The notes under the pieces were generated by a model. That model was not told where the DNA came from. It made no database searches and saw only the letters and a list, made by a program, of their open reading frames with translations. 64,000 bases of DNA. Origin: HXMU1420-2 sp034670145 (GTDB lineage: Bacteria > Pseudomonadota > Alphaproteobacteria > Rhodobacterales > Rhodobacteraceae). Below, in pieces: positions 44,379 to 53,188 of the stretch (position 1 is the first letter of the stretch; the number at the start of each line of letters is the position of its first letter). The position numbers were made by a program, and so were the translations under genes. The stretch lies in the NCBI GenBank assembly GCA_034670145.1, contig JAXMOA010000015.1, positions 62,001 through 126,000 of the forward strand, in the 5' to 3' direction.

Positions 44379-45506
44379 ATGGATACAACAGACCATCAAT
44401 TCAAGACAGATCTCGCTGAAATAGCAGTCGAGAAATACAAGGCGGGCACTCTGTCACGTCGCGGTTTCCTGACGGCGATGGGGGCAATGGGGTTGGTGCC
44501 ACTGCTTGGCAAAGGGGCGCAGGCCCAAGCCAGCGAAGTTGTGATTTGTAACTGGGGCGGGGCGGCTTCTGATATTCTCGCCGACGTTCTGGGCACGGCC
44601 TTTACTGCCGAAACGGGTATCCCGCTGCGGGTCGACGGCGCTGGCCCGTCGCCGGGCAAGGTGCGCGCCATGGTCGAAAGCGGCGCGGTCGTTTGGGATG
44701 TGCTGGACAGTGGTGCAGGGTCAGCCATTGTTATGAACAAAGCGGGCGTGATCCAGCCTATCGACTATGACATTGTTGATGCCTCTAAGGTTCTGGAAGG
44801 CACGGCGCTGCCATTTGCGGTTGGTAACTATCTGTTCGGCTATGGCCTGGCCACAAACCCGACGATGCTTCCCAATGGTGTGCCGCAAAACTGGGCTGAT
44901 GTCTGGGATGTCGAACAGTTCCCCGGCATTCGGACTTTCCGCAAGTCTGTGCGCGGCCAGTTGGAAAGTGCCGTGCTGGCCATGGGCATCCCGAAAGAGG
45001 ACGTCTATGATTTCCTTGACGAAGACGGGATGAAGGCCGCTATCGCCAAGTTCCGCGAGCTGCGCGAACATATCATCGTCTGGGGCTCTGGCTCTGAAAG
45101 TCAGAACCTGTTCTTGCAGGGCGAAGTGGCCATGGGCAAGATCTGGTCGACGCGGGCCTTCCTGCTGAAAGACCAGATGGAGCCGGGAACCTTTGAGCTG
45201 AGCTTTGAGGGCGGTGTTTTGCAGCCAGGCATGTGGGCTGTTCCACAGAACAACCCGGCGGGAACCGAAGCGGCGATGAAGTTCATTGCCGTGACCCAAG
45301 ATCCCGATCTGCAAGTCGAGTGGTTCAAGAACATCGGTAACGCGCCGATCAACCCGGAAGCGGCCGCGAAGGTCCCGGCCGAGTTGGCAGCCTGGAACCC
45401 GGCAGATGCCGCAAATGTTGCCCGGATGGTGATCTATTCGGACGAATGGTACGGCAAAAATCAGGTCCACGCCGAAGAGCTTTATATCGACGCCCTGATC
45501 GGCTGA
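44379..45506 (+). CDS. Tat-exported ABC substrate-binding protein (PotD-like)
   Basis: A 375-residue extracellular binding protein. The N-terminus has a long leader with a twin-arginine motif, SRRGFLTAMGAMG (about residues 26-38), and probable cleavage after GAQAQA, unlike the Sec signal of the other Pot-type binding protein at 19944. The mature part begins SEVVICNWGGAASDILADVLG, typical of PotD-like receptors. A GGAG site precedes the ATG. The ligand is probably a hydantoin or N-carbamoyl compound (inferred from the downstream enzymes). Confidence 0.88.
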   Translation: MDTTDHQFKTDLAEIAVEKYKAGTLSRRGFLTAMGAMGLVPLLGKGAQAQASEVVICNWGGAASDILADVLGTAFTAETGIPLRVDGAGPSPGKVRAMVESGAVVWDVLDSGAGSAIVMNKAGVIQPIDYDIVDASKVLEGTALPFAVGNYLFGYGLATNPTMLPNGVPQNWADVWDVEQFPGIRTFRKSVRGQLESAVLAMGIPKEDVYDFLDEDGMKAAIAKFRELREHIIVWGSGSESQNLFLQGEVAMGKIWSTRAFLLKDQMEPGTFELSFEGGVLQPGMWAVPQNNPAGTEAAMKFIAVTQDPDLQVEWFKNIGNAPINPEAAAKVPAELAAWNPADAANVARMVIYSDEWYGKNQVHAEELYIDALIG

Positions 45507-45531
45507 TCTACACAAAAGGAACATCCCGAAA

Positions 45532-46365
45532 ATGTCGGAAAAAACCAGCTATTGGATGCTTGCCGTGCCCGCCCTGGCGTTGATGGCGATATTCTATATC
45601 TGGCCGGTTCTGAACATTTTCGGGATTTCCGTGACCGAGCCCGAACCCGGGCTTGGTAACTATATAAAGATGTTTGATTCCAACGCTGTGCGGGTCAGTT
45701 TTCTGCTGACGTTCCGCATTGCAGCCATTACAACGGCTTTCTGTCTGGTGCTGGGCTATATCGTGGCCTACGCGATCACGACATATGGTGGCCGCCACGG
45801 GCCGCTGATGCTGGGCCTTGTATTGCTGCCCTTTTGGGTTTCGGTTTTGGTGCGCTCTTTCGCCTGGATCGTTCTGCTGGGGCGCTCGGGGTTGGTGAAT
45901 GACACCCTGATGGATTGGGGCATTGTCAGCACGCCGATACGGCTGATGCATAACGAACTTGGCGTGTTGATCTCTATGGTCCATGTCATGCTGCCTTTCG
46001 CGATCCTGCCGATGCTTGCCAATATGCGCGGCATCTCTCAGAGTCACATGATGGCGGCCCGCGGCCTTGGTGCCAGCGAATGGCGCGCCTTCCGCGAGGT
46101 GTATTTTCCGCAAACATTGCCCGGCGTCTTTTCCGGCGGGCTGTTGGTGTTTGTGTTGTCGCTTGGGTTCTACATCACGCCTGCGCTCTTGGGCGGGGGG
46201 CGCATAATGATGATCTCTGAATACATCTCTTATCAGATTCAAGAGCTTTTGCGCTGGGGGCTTGCGGCTTCGCTGTCGGTGGCCTTGCTGGTTGCGACCG
46301 CTTTGGTGCTGCTTGTCGCGGGGCGGCTTGTGAACCTGCGCAAAACCTTTCTGGAGCGCAAATAA
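45532..46365 (+). CDS. ABC transporter permease (PotB family)
   Basis: A 277-residue inner-membrane permease with about six membrane segments. The EAA loop is SHMMAARGLGASEWRAFREVYFPQTLPGVFSGG. An AAAGGAAC site precedes the ATG. Its stop overlaps the ATG of the next permease by one base. Confidence 0.9.
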   Translation: MSEKTSYWMLAVPALALMAIFYIWPVLNIFGISVTEPEPGLGNYIKMFDSNAVRVSFLLTFRIAAITTAFCLVLGYIVAYAITTYGGRHGPLMLGLVLLPFWVSVLVRSFAWIVLLGRSGLVNDTLMDWGIVSTPIRLMHNELGVLISMVHVMLPFAILPMLANMRGISQSHMMAARGLGASEWRAFREVYFPQTLPGVFSGGLLVFVLSLGFYITPALLGGGRIMMISEYISYQIQELLRWGLAASLSVALLVATALVLLVAGRLVNLRKTFLERK

Positions 46366-47141
46366 TGCCACGATCCACCCTGCGCATCGTCTTTACCACC
46401 GGCTGTTGGATGGTGCTGGCCTTTCTTGTGCTGCCCATTCTTGTGGTTATTCCGGTATCCTTCACCGATACCGCGTTCATTGGCCTGCCGCGCGACGGCC
46501 TGTCGCTGCAACATTATGAGACGTTTCTGAGTTCGCCCAAATGGCTGCACGCCAGTTTCACCAGCCTTTGGATCGGTGCGATTGTGGCGGCGGTGTCGAC
46601 CGTGCTGGGAACACTGTTTTGTATCGGCGTTTGGTTCCTGTCGGATCGGGTGGCCACGATTGCCCGTTGGGTGATGATTGTCCCCATTCTGGTGCCGCCG
46701 GTTGTTCAGTCTTTGGGGTTTTACAAGTTCTGGGTCGTCCTTGGGCTGATTGATACGCATATCGGGGTCATTCTGGCGCATACGCTTTTGGCACTGCCCT
46801 ATGTGACCATCTCGGTTTTTGCGGCTTTGACAAACCTGGATCGACGGATTCCGCAGGCGGCGCGCAATTTGGGGGCGTCGTTGCCTGTGACGATCCTGAC
46901 CGTTATTCTGCCGTCCATCCGCCCCGGCATGATCGCAGGGGCGCTGTTTGCCTTTACGGTCAGTTTTGACGAAATTGTTGGCGTGCTGTTTCTGACCGTG
47001 CGACGGGTTGAGACGCTGCCAAAGGTGATTTGGGATGGGATTCAGGAATCAATCGATCCCGTCATCGCATCGGTGGCGACCATTCTTGTGGCGATCACAT
47101 TGCTGGTTACAATTCTGGGCCTGCGCGGGCGCAATATATAG
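46365..47141 (+). CDS. ABC transporter permease (PotC family)
   Basis: A 258-residue inner-membrane permease with about six membrane segments. The EAA loop is IPQAARNLGASLPVTILTVILPSIRPGMIAG, followed by FTVSFDEIVGVLF, typical of PotC. It forms the channel with the preceding permease. The next gene starts 41 bases downstream. Confidence 0.9.
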   Translation: MPRSTLRIVFTTGCWMVLAFLVLPILVVIPVSFTDTAFIGLPRDGLSLQHYETFLSSPKWLHASFTSLWIGAIVAAVSTVLGTLFCIGVWFLSDRVATIARWVMIVPILVPPVVQSLGFYKFWVVLGLIDTHIGVILAHTLLALPYVTISVFAALTNLDRRIPQAARNLGASLPVTILTVILPSIRPGMIAGALFAFTVSFDEIVGVLFLTVRRVETLPKVIWDGIQESIDPVIASVATILVAITLLVTILGLRGRNI

Positions 47142-47182
47142 CCGCCCGGCCCCACAGTCGAAAACAATAGGAGATACAGCGC

Positions 47183-47944
47183 GTGACCTTTTCCATCATT
47201 GGCCATTGTGAACGCACCGGAGCCTTTGGCGGAGCCATCACAACCTCTGACCTGGCCGTCGGCAGCAGATGTCTCCGTCTGGCGCATGGCAAGGGGGCGA
47301 TCCTGTCGCAGCACCGCACCGATAGCCGGTTGGGGGATCGGGGCATTGCGTTGTTGATCGGCGGGAAAGATGCCGATGACACGATTCAAGAGGTCTGTAA
47401 CTCTTCGCCGGATATCGACTGGCGGCAACTGGGGGTCCTGGATGCGCGGGGCAGATCCGCGATCTATCATGGGCGCCGCATGTATTCGATATTCAGCCAT
47501 AGCACGGCACCGGGTTGTCTTGCACTTGGCAATATTCTGGACAATGACCGTGTGACCAATGCGATGTCTGCCGCCTTCGCCGCTGATCCTGAGCTGCCTT
47601 TGGCCGAAAAACTGCTAAACGCGCTTGAGGTCGGAGAGGACGCCGGTGGCGAGGTTGCCGGTGCCCTGCGATCTGCCGCGCTTCAGGTGACGGGGGAACA
47701 TGGTATCGCGAAATATGATCTGCGCGTTGACATGTCCGATGGCCGTGCGGTGCAGGATCTGCGCACCCTGTTTCAGGCCTATAGCGGCCGCGAAAAGGCC
47801 CTGCGCGATGTTGCCCTGGCCCCTGATACGGTGCCGGTTCAAAAGACATTGTTCGAGGCAAGCATAAAGCGCATCGAGGAACTGGGCCTTTCCGACCGCT
47901 TTCCAACAGCGGATCAACGCCACAACTGGACGGTAACGGGGTAA
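47183..47944 (+). CDS. DUF1028 family protein (second copy)
   Basis: A 253-residue member of the same DUF1028 family as the gene at 40484, sharing the N-terminal frame (MTFSIIGHCERTGAFGGAITTSDLAVGSR) and WRQLGVLDARGRSAIYHG but clearly diverged. It starts at GTG 47183, with AGGAGA upstream. It lies between the transporter and the D-hydantoinase gene (4 bases), implying a shared pathway. The reaction is unknown. Confidence 0.85.
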   Translation: MTFSIIGHCERTGAFGGAITTSDLAVGSRCLRLAHGKGAILSQHRTDSRLGDRGIALLIGGKDADDTIQEVCNSSPDIDWRQLGVLDARGRSAIYHGRRMYSIFSHSTAPGCLALGNILDNDRVTNAMSAAFAADPELPLAEKLLNALEVGEDAGGEVAGALRSAALQVTGEHGIAKYDLRVDMSDGRAVQDLRTLFQAYSGREKALRDVALAPDTVPVQKTLFEASIKRIEELGLSDRFPTADQRHNWTVTG

Positions 47945-47948
47945 CGAA

Positions 47949-49406
47949 ATGGAGTTCGACACAGTCATCCACTCTGGCCAGGTCGCCACAGCCGATTGGA
48001 CCGCAAAGGCCGACGTTGGCATCAAAGATGGTCGCATCATCGCAATTGCCGAGGCTTTGCCAGGCGGTGCGCGGCGCATTGATGCGGGCGGGCGGATCGT
48101 TATGCCCGGCGGTATCGAGGCCCATTGTCATATCGCCCAGGAAAGCTCTTCCGGGATCATGACCAGTGACGACTATCAAAGCGGCTCGATCTCGGCGGCT
48201 TTTGGCGGGAACTCCACAATCATCCCCTTTGCCGCGCAACAGCGTGGGCAATCGGTGGATGATGTCATTGCGACCTACGGTGCCCGTGCCGCAAAATCCG
48301 TGCTGGATTATTCCTGGCATCTCATCATCAGTGACCCAACCGAAACAGTTCTGACCGAGGAGCTCCCCCGCGCGTTCGAGGCAGGGATCACCAGCTTTAA
48401 GGTTTTTATGACCTATGATCTGATGAATATCGGTGATGGGGGGATGCTGGATATTCTGACCGTGGCGCGCAAACATGGCGCGATCACGATGGTCCATGCC
48501 GAAAACAACGACATGGTCAAATGGATGAACCGGCAACTGGCAGAGCGCGGGCTGACCGCGCCGCGATACCACGCGATTTCGCGCCCTGAACTGGCCGAAG
48601 CCGAGGCGATCAACCGCGCCATTCAGTTGGCCAAACTGGCCGATGCGCCGCTGTTTGTTGTGCATGTCTCTACCGCCGCCGGGGCCGAGATTGTGCGGAA
48701 AGAAAAATTCGCAGGCGCGAAGCTATTTGCCGAAACCTGCCCGCAATACTTGGCGCTGACGCGCGAGGCGCTTGATAAGCCGGGCATGGAGGGCGCGAAG
48801 TTCATCTGTTCCCCGCCCGTGCGGGGGGCCGACACCCAAGATGCGCTGTGGCACCATGTGGCGCAAGGCACGTTTGAAAGTGTCAGTTCGGATCACGCGC
48901 CCTACCGCGCCGACGAAACCGGCAAGTTTTTCAATGGCGCGGATGTGGCCTATCCCAAGATCGCCAACGGTATGCCGGGCATCGCGACACGCTTGCCCTG
49001 GCTGTTTTCCGAAGGCTTCATCGCCGGCCGCATCACGTTGGAACAATTCGTGGCCCTAAGTGCCACCAACGCCGCCCGCACTTTTGGCTGCAAGACAAAG
49101 GGGCGTATCGCGCCGGGCTGTGATGCTGACATCGCGATCTGGAACCCCGAAGCACGGCGCAAGGTCACGCTGCAAGACCAGCATGACAACATGGATTACA
49201 CGCCCCTTGACGGGCACGAGCTGACGGGTGTGCCAGAGGTGGTGATCAGCCGAGGCAATGTCATTGTGGAACAGGGCGCACTAAAGGCCACGCCGGGGCA
49301 GGGCCGGTTCTTTAAGCGTGCACCGGTAGATTTGCGCGGACGGCCTGGTGTGACCCTGCCCGAGTTTGACCCTGCGCAGAATTTCGGCGCAGATCTGCGA
49401 ACGTGA
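47949..49406 (+). CDS. D-hydantoinase / dihydropyrimidinase
   Basis: Binuclear zinc amidohydrolase, 485 residues, opening hydantoins or dihydropyrimidines to N-carbamoyl amino acids. The metal motif HCH is His59/His61 (EAHCHIAQ), the carboxylated lysine is Lys151 (GITSFKVFMTYD), with MVHAENND, FVVHVSTAAG and VSSDHAPY supplying the remaining ligands. GMPGIATRLPWLFSEG is a hydantoinase-type region. The hydantoin racemase gene overlaps its stop and D-carbamoylase is nearby, favouring hydantoins as substrate. Confidence 0.91.
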   Translation: MEFDTVIHSGQVATADWTAKADVGIKDGRIIAIAEALPGGARRIDAGGRIVMPGGIEAHCHIAQESSSGIMTSDDYQSGSISAAFGGNSTIIPFAAQQRGQSVDDVIATYGARAAKSVLDYSWHLIISDPTETVLTEELPRAFEAGITSFKVFMTYDLMNIGDGGMLDILTVARKHGAITMVHAENNDMVKWMNRQLAERGLTAPRYHAISRPELAEAEAINRAIQLAKLADAPLFVVHVSTAAGAEIVRKEKFAGAKLFAETCPQYLALTREALDKPGMEGAKFICSPPVRGADTQDALWHHVAQGTFESVSSDHAPYRADETGKFFNGADVAYPKIANGMPGIATRLPWLFSEGFIAGRITLEQFVALSATNAARTFGCKTKGRIAPGCDADIAIWNPEARRKVTLQDQHDNMDYTPLDGHELTGVPEVVISRGNVIVEQGALKATPGQGRFFKRAPVDLRGRPGVTLPEFDPAQNFGADLRT

Positions 49407-50044
49407 GTATCCTCGTCTATAATCCGAACTCATCCGCCACGGTTACACGCGCCATCGCTGATGCGCTTGCCCCGCTGGGCGCGTATTTTGATGTCACGCG
49501 AAATGCCGAAGGCCCGGCGACGATCCGAACCGACGAAGATGTCCGCGTTGCGGGCAACGCGTTTTTGCCCCATGCGCAAGCGTCCGATTGTGATGGCTTC
49601 ATCATCGCCTGTTTTTCCGACCCCGGATTGGACCAAGCACGCGCGCATTTGTCAAAACCCGTCACCGGCGCGCAAGAGGCCTCTATTCTGGAGGCCACAG
49701 AACGCGCGGACCGCTATGGTATTATCGCACTGTCCGCCAAGGCCGTTCCACGGCACCTGAAGAGGATCGACGGCATGGAATTGCTCGACAGGCTGGTGGC
49801 AGAACTGCCGCTGTCCGACGTTTCGGCGGCGGCCTCCGGGCAAGACGATATCTGGCCCGAGATGCTGGCAAATGGGCGTGACCTTAAACGACAGGGGGCC
49901 GGGGCCATCGTGCTTGGGTGCGCTGGAATGGGGCCACTGGCAGAGCGGTTGCAAGCAGAGCTTGATATTCCCGTGATTGACCCTGTTTATGCGGCAGGCA
50001 AGCTGGCACTGAAACGACAAAACACTGATACCCGCAGGAGATAA
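49403..50044 (+). CDS. Hydantoin racemase / Asp-Glu racemase family protein
   Basis: A 213-residue cofactor-independent racemase. The two catalytic cysteines are visible in IIACFSDPGLD (about residue 74) and VLGCAGMGPL (about 173), the pattern of hydantoin racemase. The start is GTG 49403, overlapping the hydantoinase TGA. It would convert L-hydantoins to the D-form, letting a D-specific hydantoinase and carbamoylase consume both. Confidence 0.88.
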   Translation: MSILVYNPNSSATVTRAIADALAPLGAYFDVTRNAEGPATIRTDEDVRVAGNAFLPHAQASDCDGFIIACFSDPGLDQARAHLSKPVTGAQEASILEATERADRYGIIALSAKAVPRHLKRIDGMELLDRLVAELPLSDVSAAASGQDDIWPEMLANGRDLKRQGAGAIVLGCAGMGPLAERLQAELDIPVIDPVYAAGKLALKRQNTDTRRR

Positions 50045-50046
50045 CC

Positions 50047-51462
50047 GTGATTGACCCACTTCCCGACACGCAGGCAACAACGGCTGTCTTTGGCAGTTAC
50101 GTGCTGGATGGGCGTGCCGATGTGCCGACCGTCATTCGCGATCATTGGGTGATTTTGGAAGGCGACCGGGTTGCCGCAATCTCTGCTTCGCGGTCGAAAG
50201 ACGCGGATGTGGTGCTTGATGCGCCGGGGCGGTTTGTTCTGCCGGGGTTGATGAACCTGCATAATCATTGCTTCAGCGAAGCAATCGCGCGCAGCCATGT
50301 CGAAGACGGCGCCGGGAGCAGGGCGGATAATAGTGTCGTCTATACCGTGCTGCTGCCGCTCTCGAAATCGGGTTTGGACATTCTGTCATCGCAAGAACGT
50401 CTTGCGATTGCTCGGATGGGGATTGTTCAGCTTTTGCTGGGGGGCGCGACCTCTGTGATGGAGCCGTTTCGCAATGGCCTCCCAGAGATGTTTGACGCGG
50501 CGCTGGAGCTTGGCATTCGCTTTTGGGGCGCACCCTATCTGTTTTCGGCCTCCGATCCGCGGGCAGAGAACGGCGAAGTGGTCTATAACACGCAATCCAG
50601 CGATGGGTCGGACAATGCCAGCGACCTGGCAGCCTGGAATACCTTGTACGAGACATGGCAAGGCCGGGACAATGGCCGCATCGGGCTGGCGATGAGCCCG
50701 CACGCCACCGACACCTGCGACCCCGATTTGCTGCGGGCCGCGACAAGTCGTGCGCGCGACCTTGGCGTGCCCATCACCACGCATTTGGCGCAAAGCGCCA
50801 GTGAGGTAGAGAAAATCAAGGCAAGGTGGGGCGGTCGAACACCGGCAGAATATCTTGACTGGCTTGGTGTCCTTGGACCCGATCTGCTGGCGGCCCATTG
50901 TGTGTATTGTTCCGACGACGATTTGGCATTGATGCGCCAGCGGGATGTCACGGTGATGTCATGCCCCCGCGTTTTTGCTCGCACTGGCAAGACGGCGGCC
51001 TTTGGTCGATTTGAAAAGGCAGGATTGCGCACGATGGTGGGTACCGACGGGTACAATATGGATCTGTTGGGAGAGGTAAACGCCGCTGCAATCGTCTCTA
51101 AAACGGTGTCGGGTGATCCCGGAATTGCGTCAGCCCCGGTCCTGCTGCAAAGCGTGACCTCTGCCGGCGGCGACGCTGTTGGCAGGCCGGATCTTGGGCG
51201 TATCGCGCCTGGGTCAAAGGCCGATCTGACCATTGTCGATATGACCCACCCACATTTGTTACCCCATCGGGACCCGATGCGCGTTCTTGTATCGCTTGCC
51301 AACCGGGCGCAGATTGACAGCGTGATTGTCGATGGTCGCCTGCTGGTTTCAGGCGGCCGAATGCGGATTGGCGATCAGTCCCGGATCGTGGCAGAGGGCT
51401 GCGCCGCGATCGAAAAGATATGGGATCTGCCCGAGGCGCGCGCGGCACTATCGAAAGCATGA
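50047..51462 (+). CDS. Amidohydrolase (TRZ/ATZ / cytosine deaminase-like)
   Basis: A 471-residue metal-dependent hydrolase or deaminase of unknown substrate. Ligand motifs: NLHNH (about 74-78), MSPHATD, THLAQS and GTDGYNMD; the fold is framed by VLPGLMNLHNH and GRIAPGSKADLTIVD. The GTG 50047 start has CAGGAGATAACC before it. As the last gene of the hydantoin operon, it may feed a hydantoin or ureide into the pathway, for example by removing an amino group; this is inference. Confidence 0.84.
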   Translation: MIDPLPDTQATTAVFGSYVLDGRADVPTVIRDHWVILEGDRVAAISASRSKDADVVLDAPGRFVLPGLMNLHNHCFSEAIARSHVEDGAGSRADNSVVYTVLLPLSKSGLDILSSQERLAIARMGIVQLLLGGATSVMEPFRNGLPEMFDAALELGIRFWGAPYLFSASDPRAENGEVVYNTQSSDGSDNASDLAAWNTLYETWQGRDNGRIGLAMSPHATDTCDPDLLRAATSRARDLGVPITTHLAQSASEVEKIKARWGGRTPAEYLDWLGVLGPDLLAAHCVYCSDDDLALMRQRDVTVMSCPRVFARTGKTAAFGRFEKAGLRTMVGTDGYNMDLLGEVNAAAIVSKTVSGDPGIASAPVLLQSVTSAGGDAVGRPDLGRIAPGSKADLTIVDMTHPHLLPHRDPMRVLVSLANRAQIDSVIVDGRLLVSGGRMRIGDQSRIVAEGCAAIEKIWDLPEARAALSKA

Positions 51463-52067
51463 TAAATCGCGGATTTGGTTGTGCTCAGACACTGAAACAA
51501 ATCAGATGAAGGCTTGGAAACGACTTATTGGAATGCTCAAAGACAAAAGGTGAGCTATCCCTGAAATCCAAACACTGACGTAAGATGCAATTTGCTGTCT
51601 GCGGATCCTCAACAGGAACGAGATCAGGGTTGTCCAAATGCACGAACGGCTACACCTTCATTTTTCGTAGTCACGGCGGCTTGGTTGGCGCTGGCATCCA
51701 AAAAGTTCGGAAGGTTGCACGGTAGCGGCTCCCTTGAATATCCAAACAACCAAGGTGCGACCTCTATGCTTTTGTTTTCGCGGCTGTATTTCTCGGAATG
51801 TTTGACAAATTCAGCTGCCAGAATTGATCGCCAGGGTCAGGGATGATGGTCGGGTCAAACCAAAAGGACGAAGCATGCATCTGGCTTAGTTGGCCAACGG
51901 CCTGTTGAGCTACGATCCAGGCTCTCCTTGTTCGCGGTGAAGGGTGTCGTTGCAGAGACACATTTAAAAGTTCGCGGGCAAACATTGAATTTTTCCGCGC
52001 GCAAAGAAATAGTGGGCGTGATGAAACTTTGAATCTTCACACCGAATGATGGGCGGGGCGACTGGCG
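51463..52067. other. Non-coding or decayed region between hydantoin and polyol islands
   Basis: 605 bases without a convincing intact gene. A minus-strand stretch at about 51620-51830 reads like coding sequence without a start and with stops (FVKHSEKYSRENKSIEVAPW), suggesting a gene remnant, but no family was recognised. The last 80 bases hold the lacI operator. Confidence 0.4.
51991..52006. promoter_or_regulatory. Candidate LacI operator upstream of lacI gene
   Basis: TTTTCCGCGCGCAAAG matches 13 of 16 positions of the perfect palindrome at 53104-53119. It lies 61 bases before the regulator start, consistent with autoregulation. Confidence 0.6.
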
Positions 52068-53093
52068 ATGGCAGGTAGAAAAATTCAGAACATGGAAGAA
52101 TTAGCAAGCGTCAGCGGAATTTCTCGTCCGACTATATCAAAATATTTCAACGAGCCTGGCAGCGTAAGGCCGTCTACTCGGGCCAAGATTGAAGCAGCTT
52201 TGGAACTGCATGACTATCGCCCCAACATCTATGCAATGAACCAGAACCGAAAGCTGACCAAAAATGTAGGCGTTGTTGTGCCGTTGTTGTCCGATCCCTA
52301 TTTCGCCGAAATCGCCCGCAATCTGGAGCAACATTGTATCGCAGCTGGATATCGCCCAACCCTGTTTAGTTCCCATGGTGATCCGGCCCTTGAGGTCGAA
52401 GTGCTGGATACATTGCGCTCGCTCAAACCGGCGGGAGTGTTGTTGGCCCCTTTGGGGCGTGCGTCGGACCGGGCTGCGTTGGAAAAGTTCTGTGATGATG
52501 TACCGACGCTGATTTTTGATAGCAGCGTGGACGAGATTGGCCTGGCTTTCGTCGGATCGGATAATTTTCAGTTCACCGCCCATATCACTGACTACCTCTG
52601 CCGTACCAGCGAGCCTCCATGCTTTTTCGAGATGAAGACGCCGGCGAACCCCAATGCCCACCGCCGCCGTCAAAGCTATCTCGATGCGATGGAGAGTTTT
52701 GGTTATACTCCTGACGTGGTTTCTATTGCTGGCGAAGGTTGGGGCTTCGAAGAGATCGGACGTCTTGGCGGCCACGAAGCGTTTGAGAATGGCAGATTTT
52801 CGACGAATTCGATCCTGTGCAGCAATGACCGACTGGCAATTGGATTGCTGACTGCGTGCTATGAGCGCGGTATTCGCGTCGGGCGAACAGAGGACTGCAG
52901 GATTCGGGTCGCCGGGCAGGACGGACATCCGCACTCCCGCTATACGTGCCCTCCGCTTACAACGATTTCGCATAACTACGAAGCCGTATCCCAGACAGCC
53001 GCTGATGCATTGTTCACTGCGATTGAAGGTCAAGTATCTCCTTGGAAAAGCACACGATTGGAAGGGAAGCTCATCCTAAGGGACTCCGCGTGA
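52068..53093 (+). CDS. LacI family regulator of the polyol operon
   Basis: A 341-residue LacI-type regulator. The N-terminal helix-turn-helix is NMEELASVSGISRPTISKYFNEPGSVRPSTRAKIEAAL and the core domain begins VGVVVPLLSDPYFAEIARNLEQ. It lies directly upstream of smoE on the same strand; near-identical operators precede it and smoE. It probably represses the operon in the absence of sorbitol or mannitol. Confidence 0.9.
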   Translation: MAGRKIQNMEELASVSGISRPTISKYFNEPGSVRPSTRAKIEAALELHDYRPNIYAMNQNRKLTKNVGVVVPLLSDPYFAEIARNLEQHCIAAGYRPTLFSSHGDPALEVEVLDTLRSLKPAGVLLAPLGRASDRAALEKFCDDVPTLIFDSSVDEIGLAFVGSDNFQFTAHITDYLCRTSEPPCFFEMKTPANPNAHRRRQSYLDAMESFGYTPDVVSIAGEGWGFEEIGRLGGHEAFENGRFSTNSILCSNDRLAIGLLTACYERGIRVGRTEDCRIRVAGQDGHPHSRYTCPPLTTISHNYEAVSQTAADALFTAIEGQVSPWKSTRLEGKLILRDSA

Positions 53094-53103
53094 CATCTAA
53101 TTT

Positions 53104-53119
53104 TTTTACGCGCGTAAAA
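53104..53119. promoter_or_regulatory. Perfect 16-bp LacI-type operator before smoE
   Basis: TTTTACGCGCGTAAAA is a perfect palindrome with the central CG typical of LacI-family sites, 70 bases before smoE. The following TTGATTGACGCTGC... to GATAGCT segment probably holds the promoter. Confidence 0.78.
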
Positions 53120-53188
53120 CTTTGATTGACGCTGCGTTGATTGTGCGGATAGCTTAGCGCCATCACATCCAACCAGGGAGGACAACGG

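Noticed and set aside
45508..46371. 287-codon open frame on the minus strand
   Set aside because: Antisense to the PotB-type permease; Gln/His/Arg-rich shadow of a hydrophobic protein.
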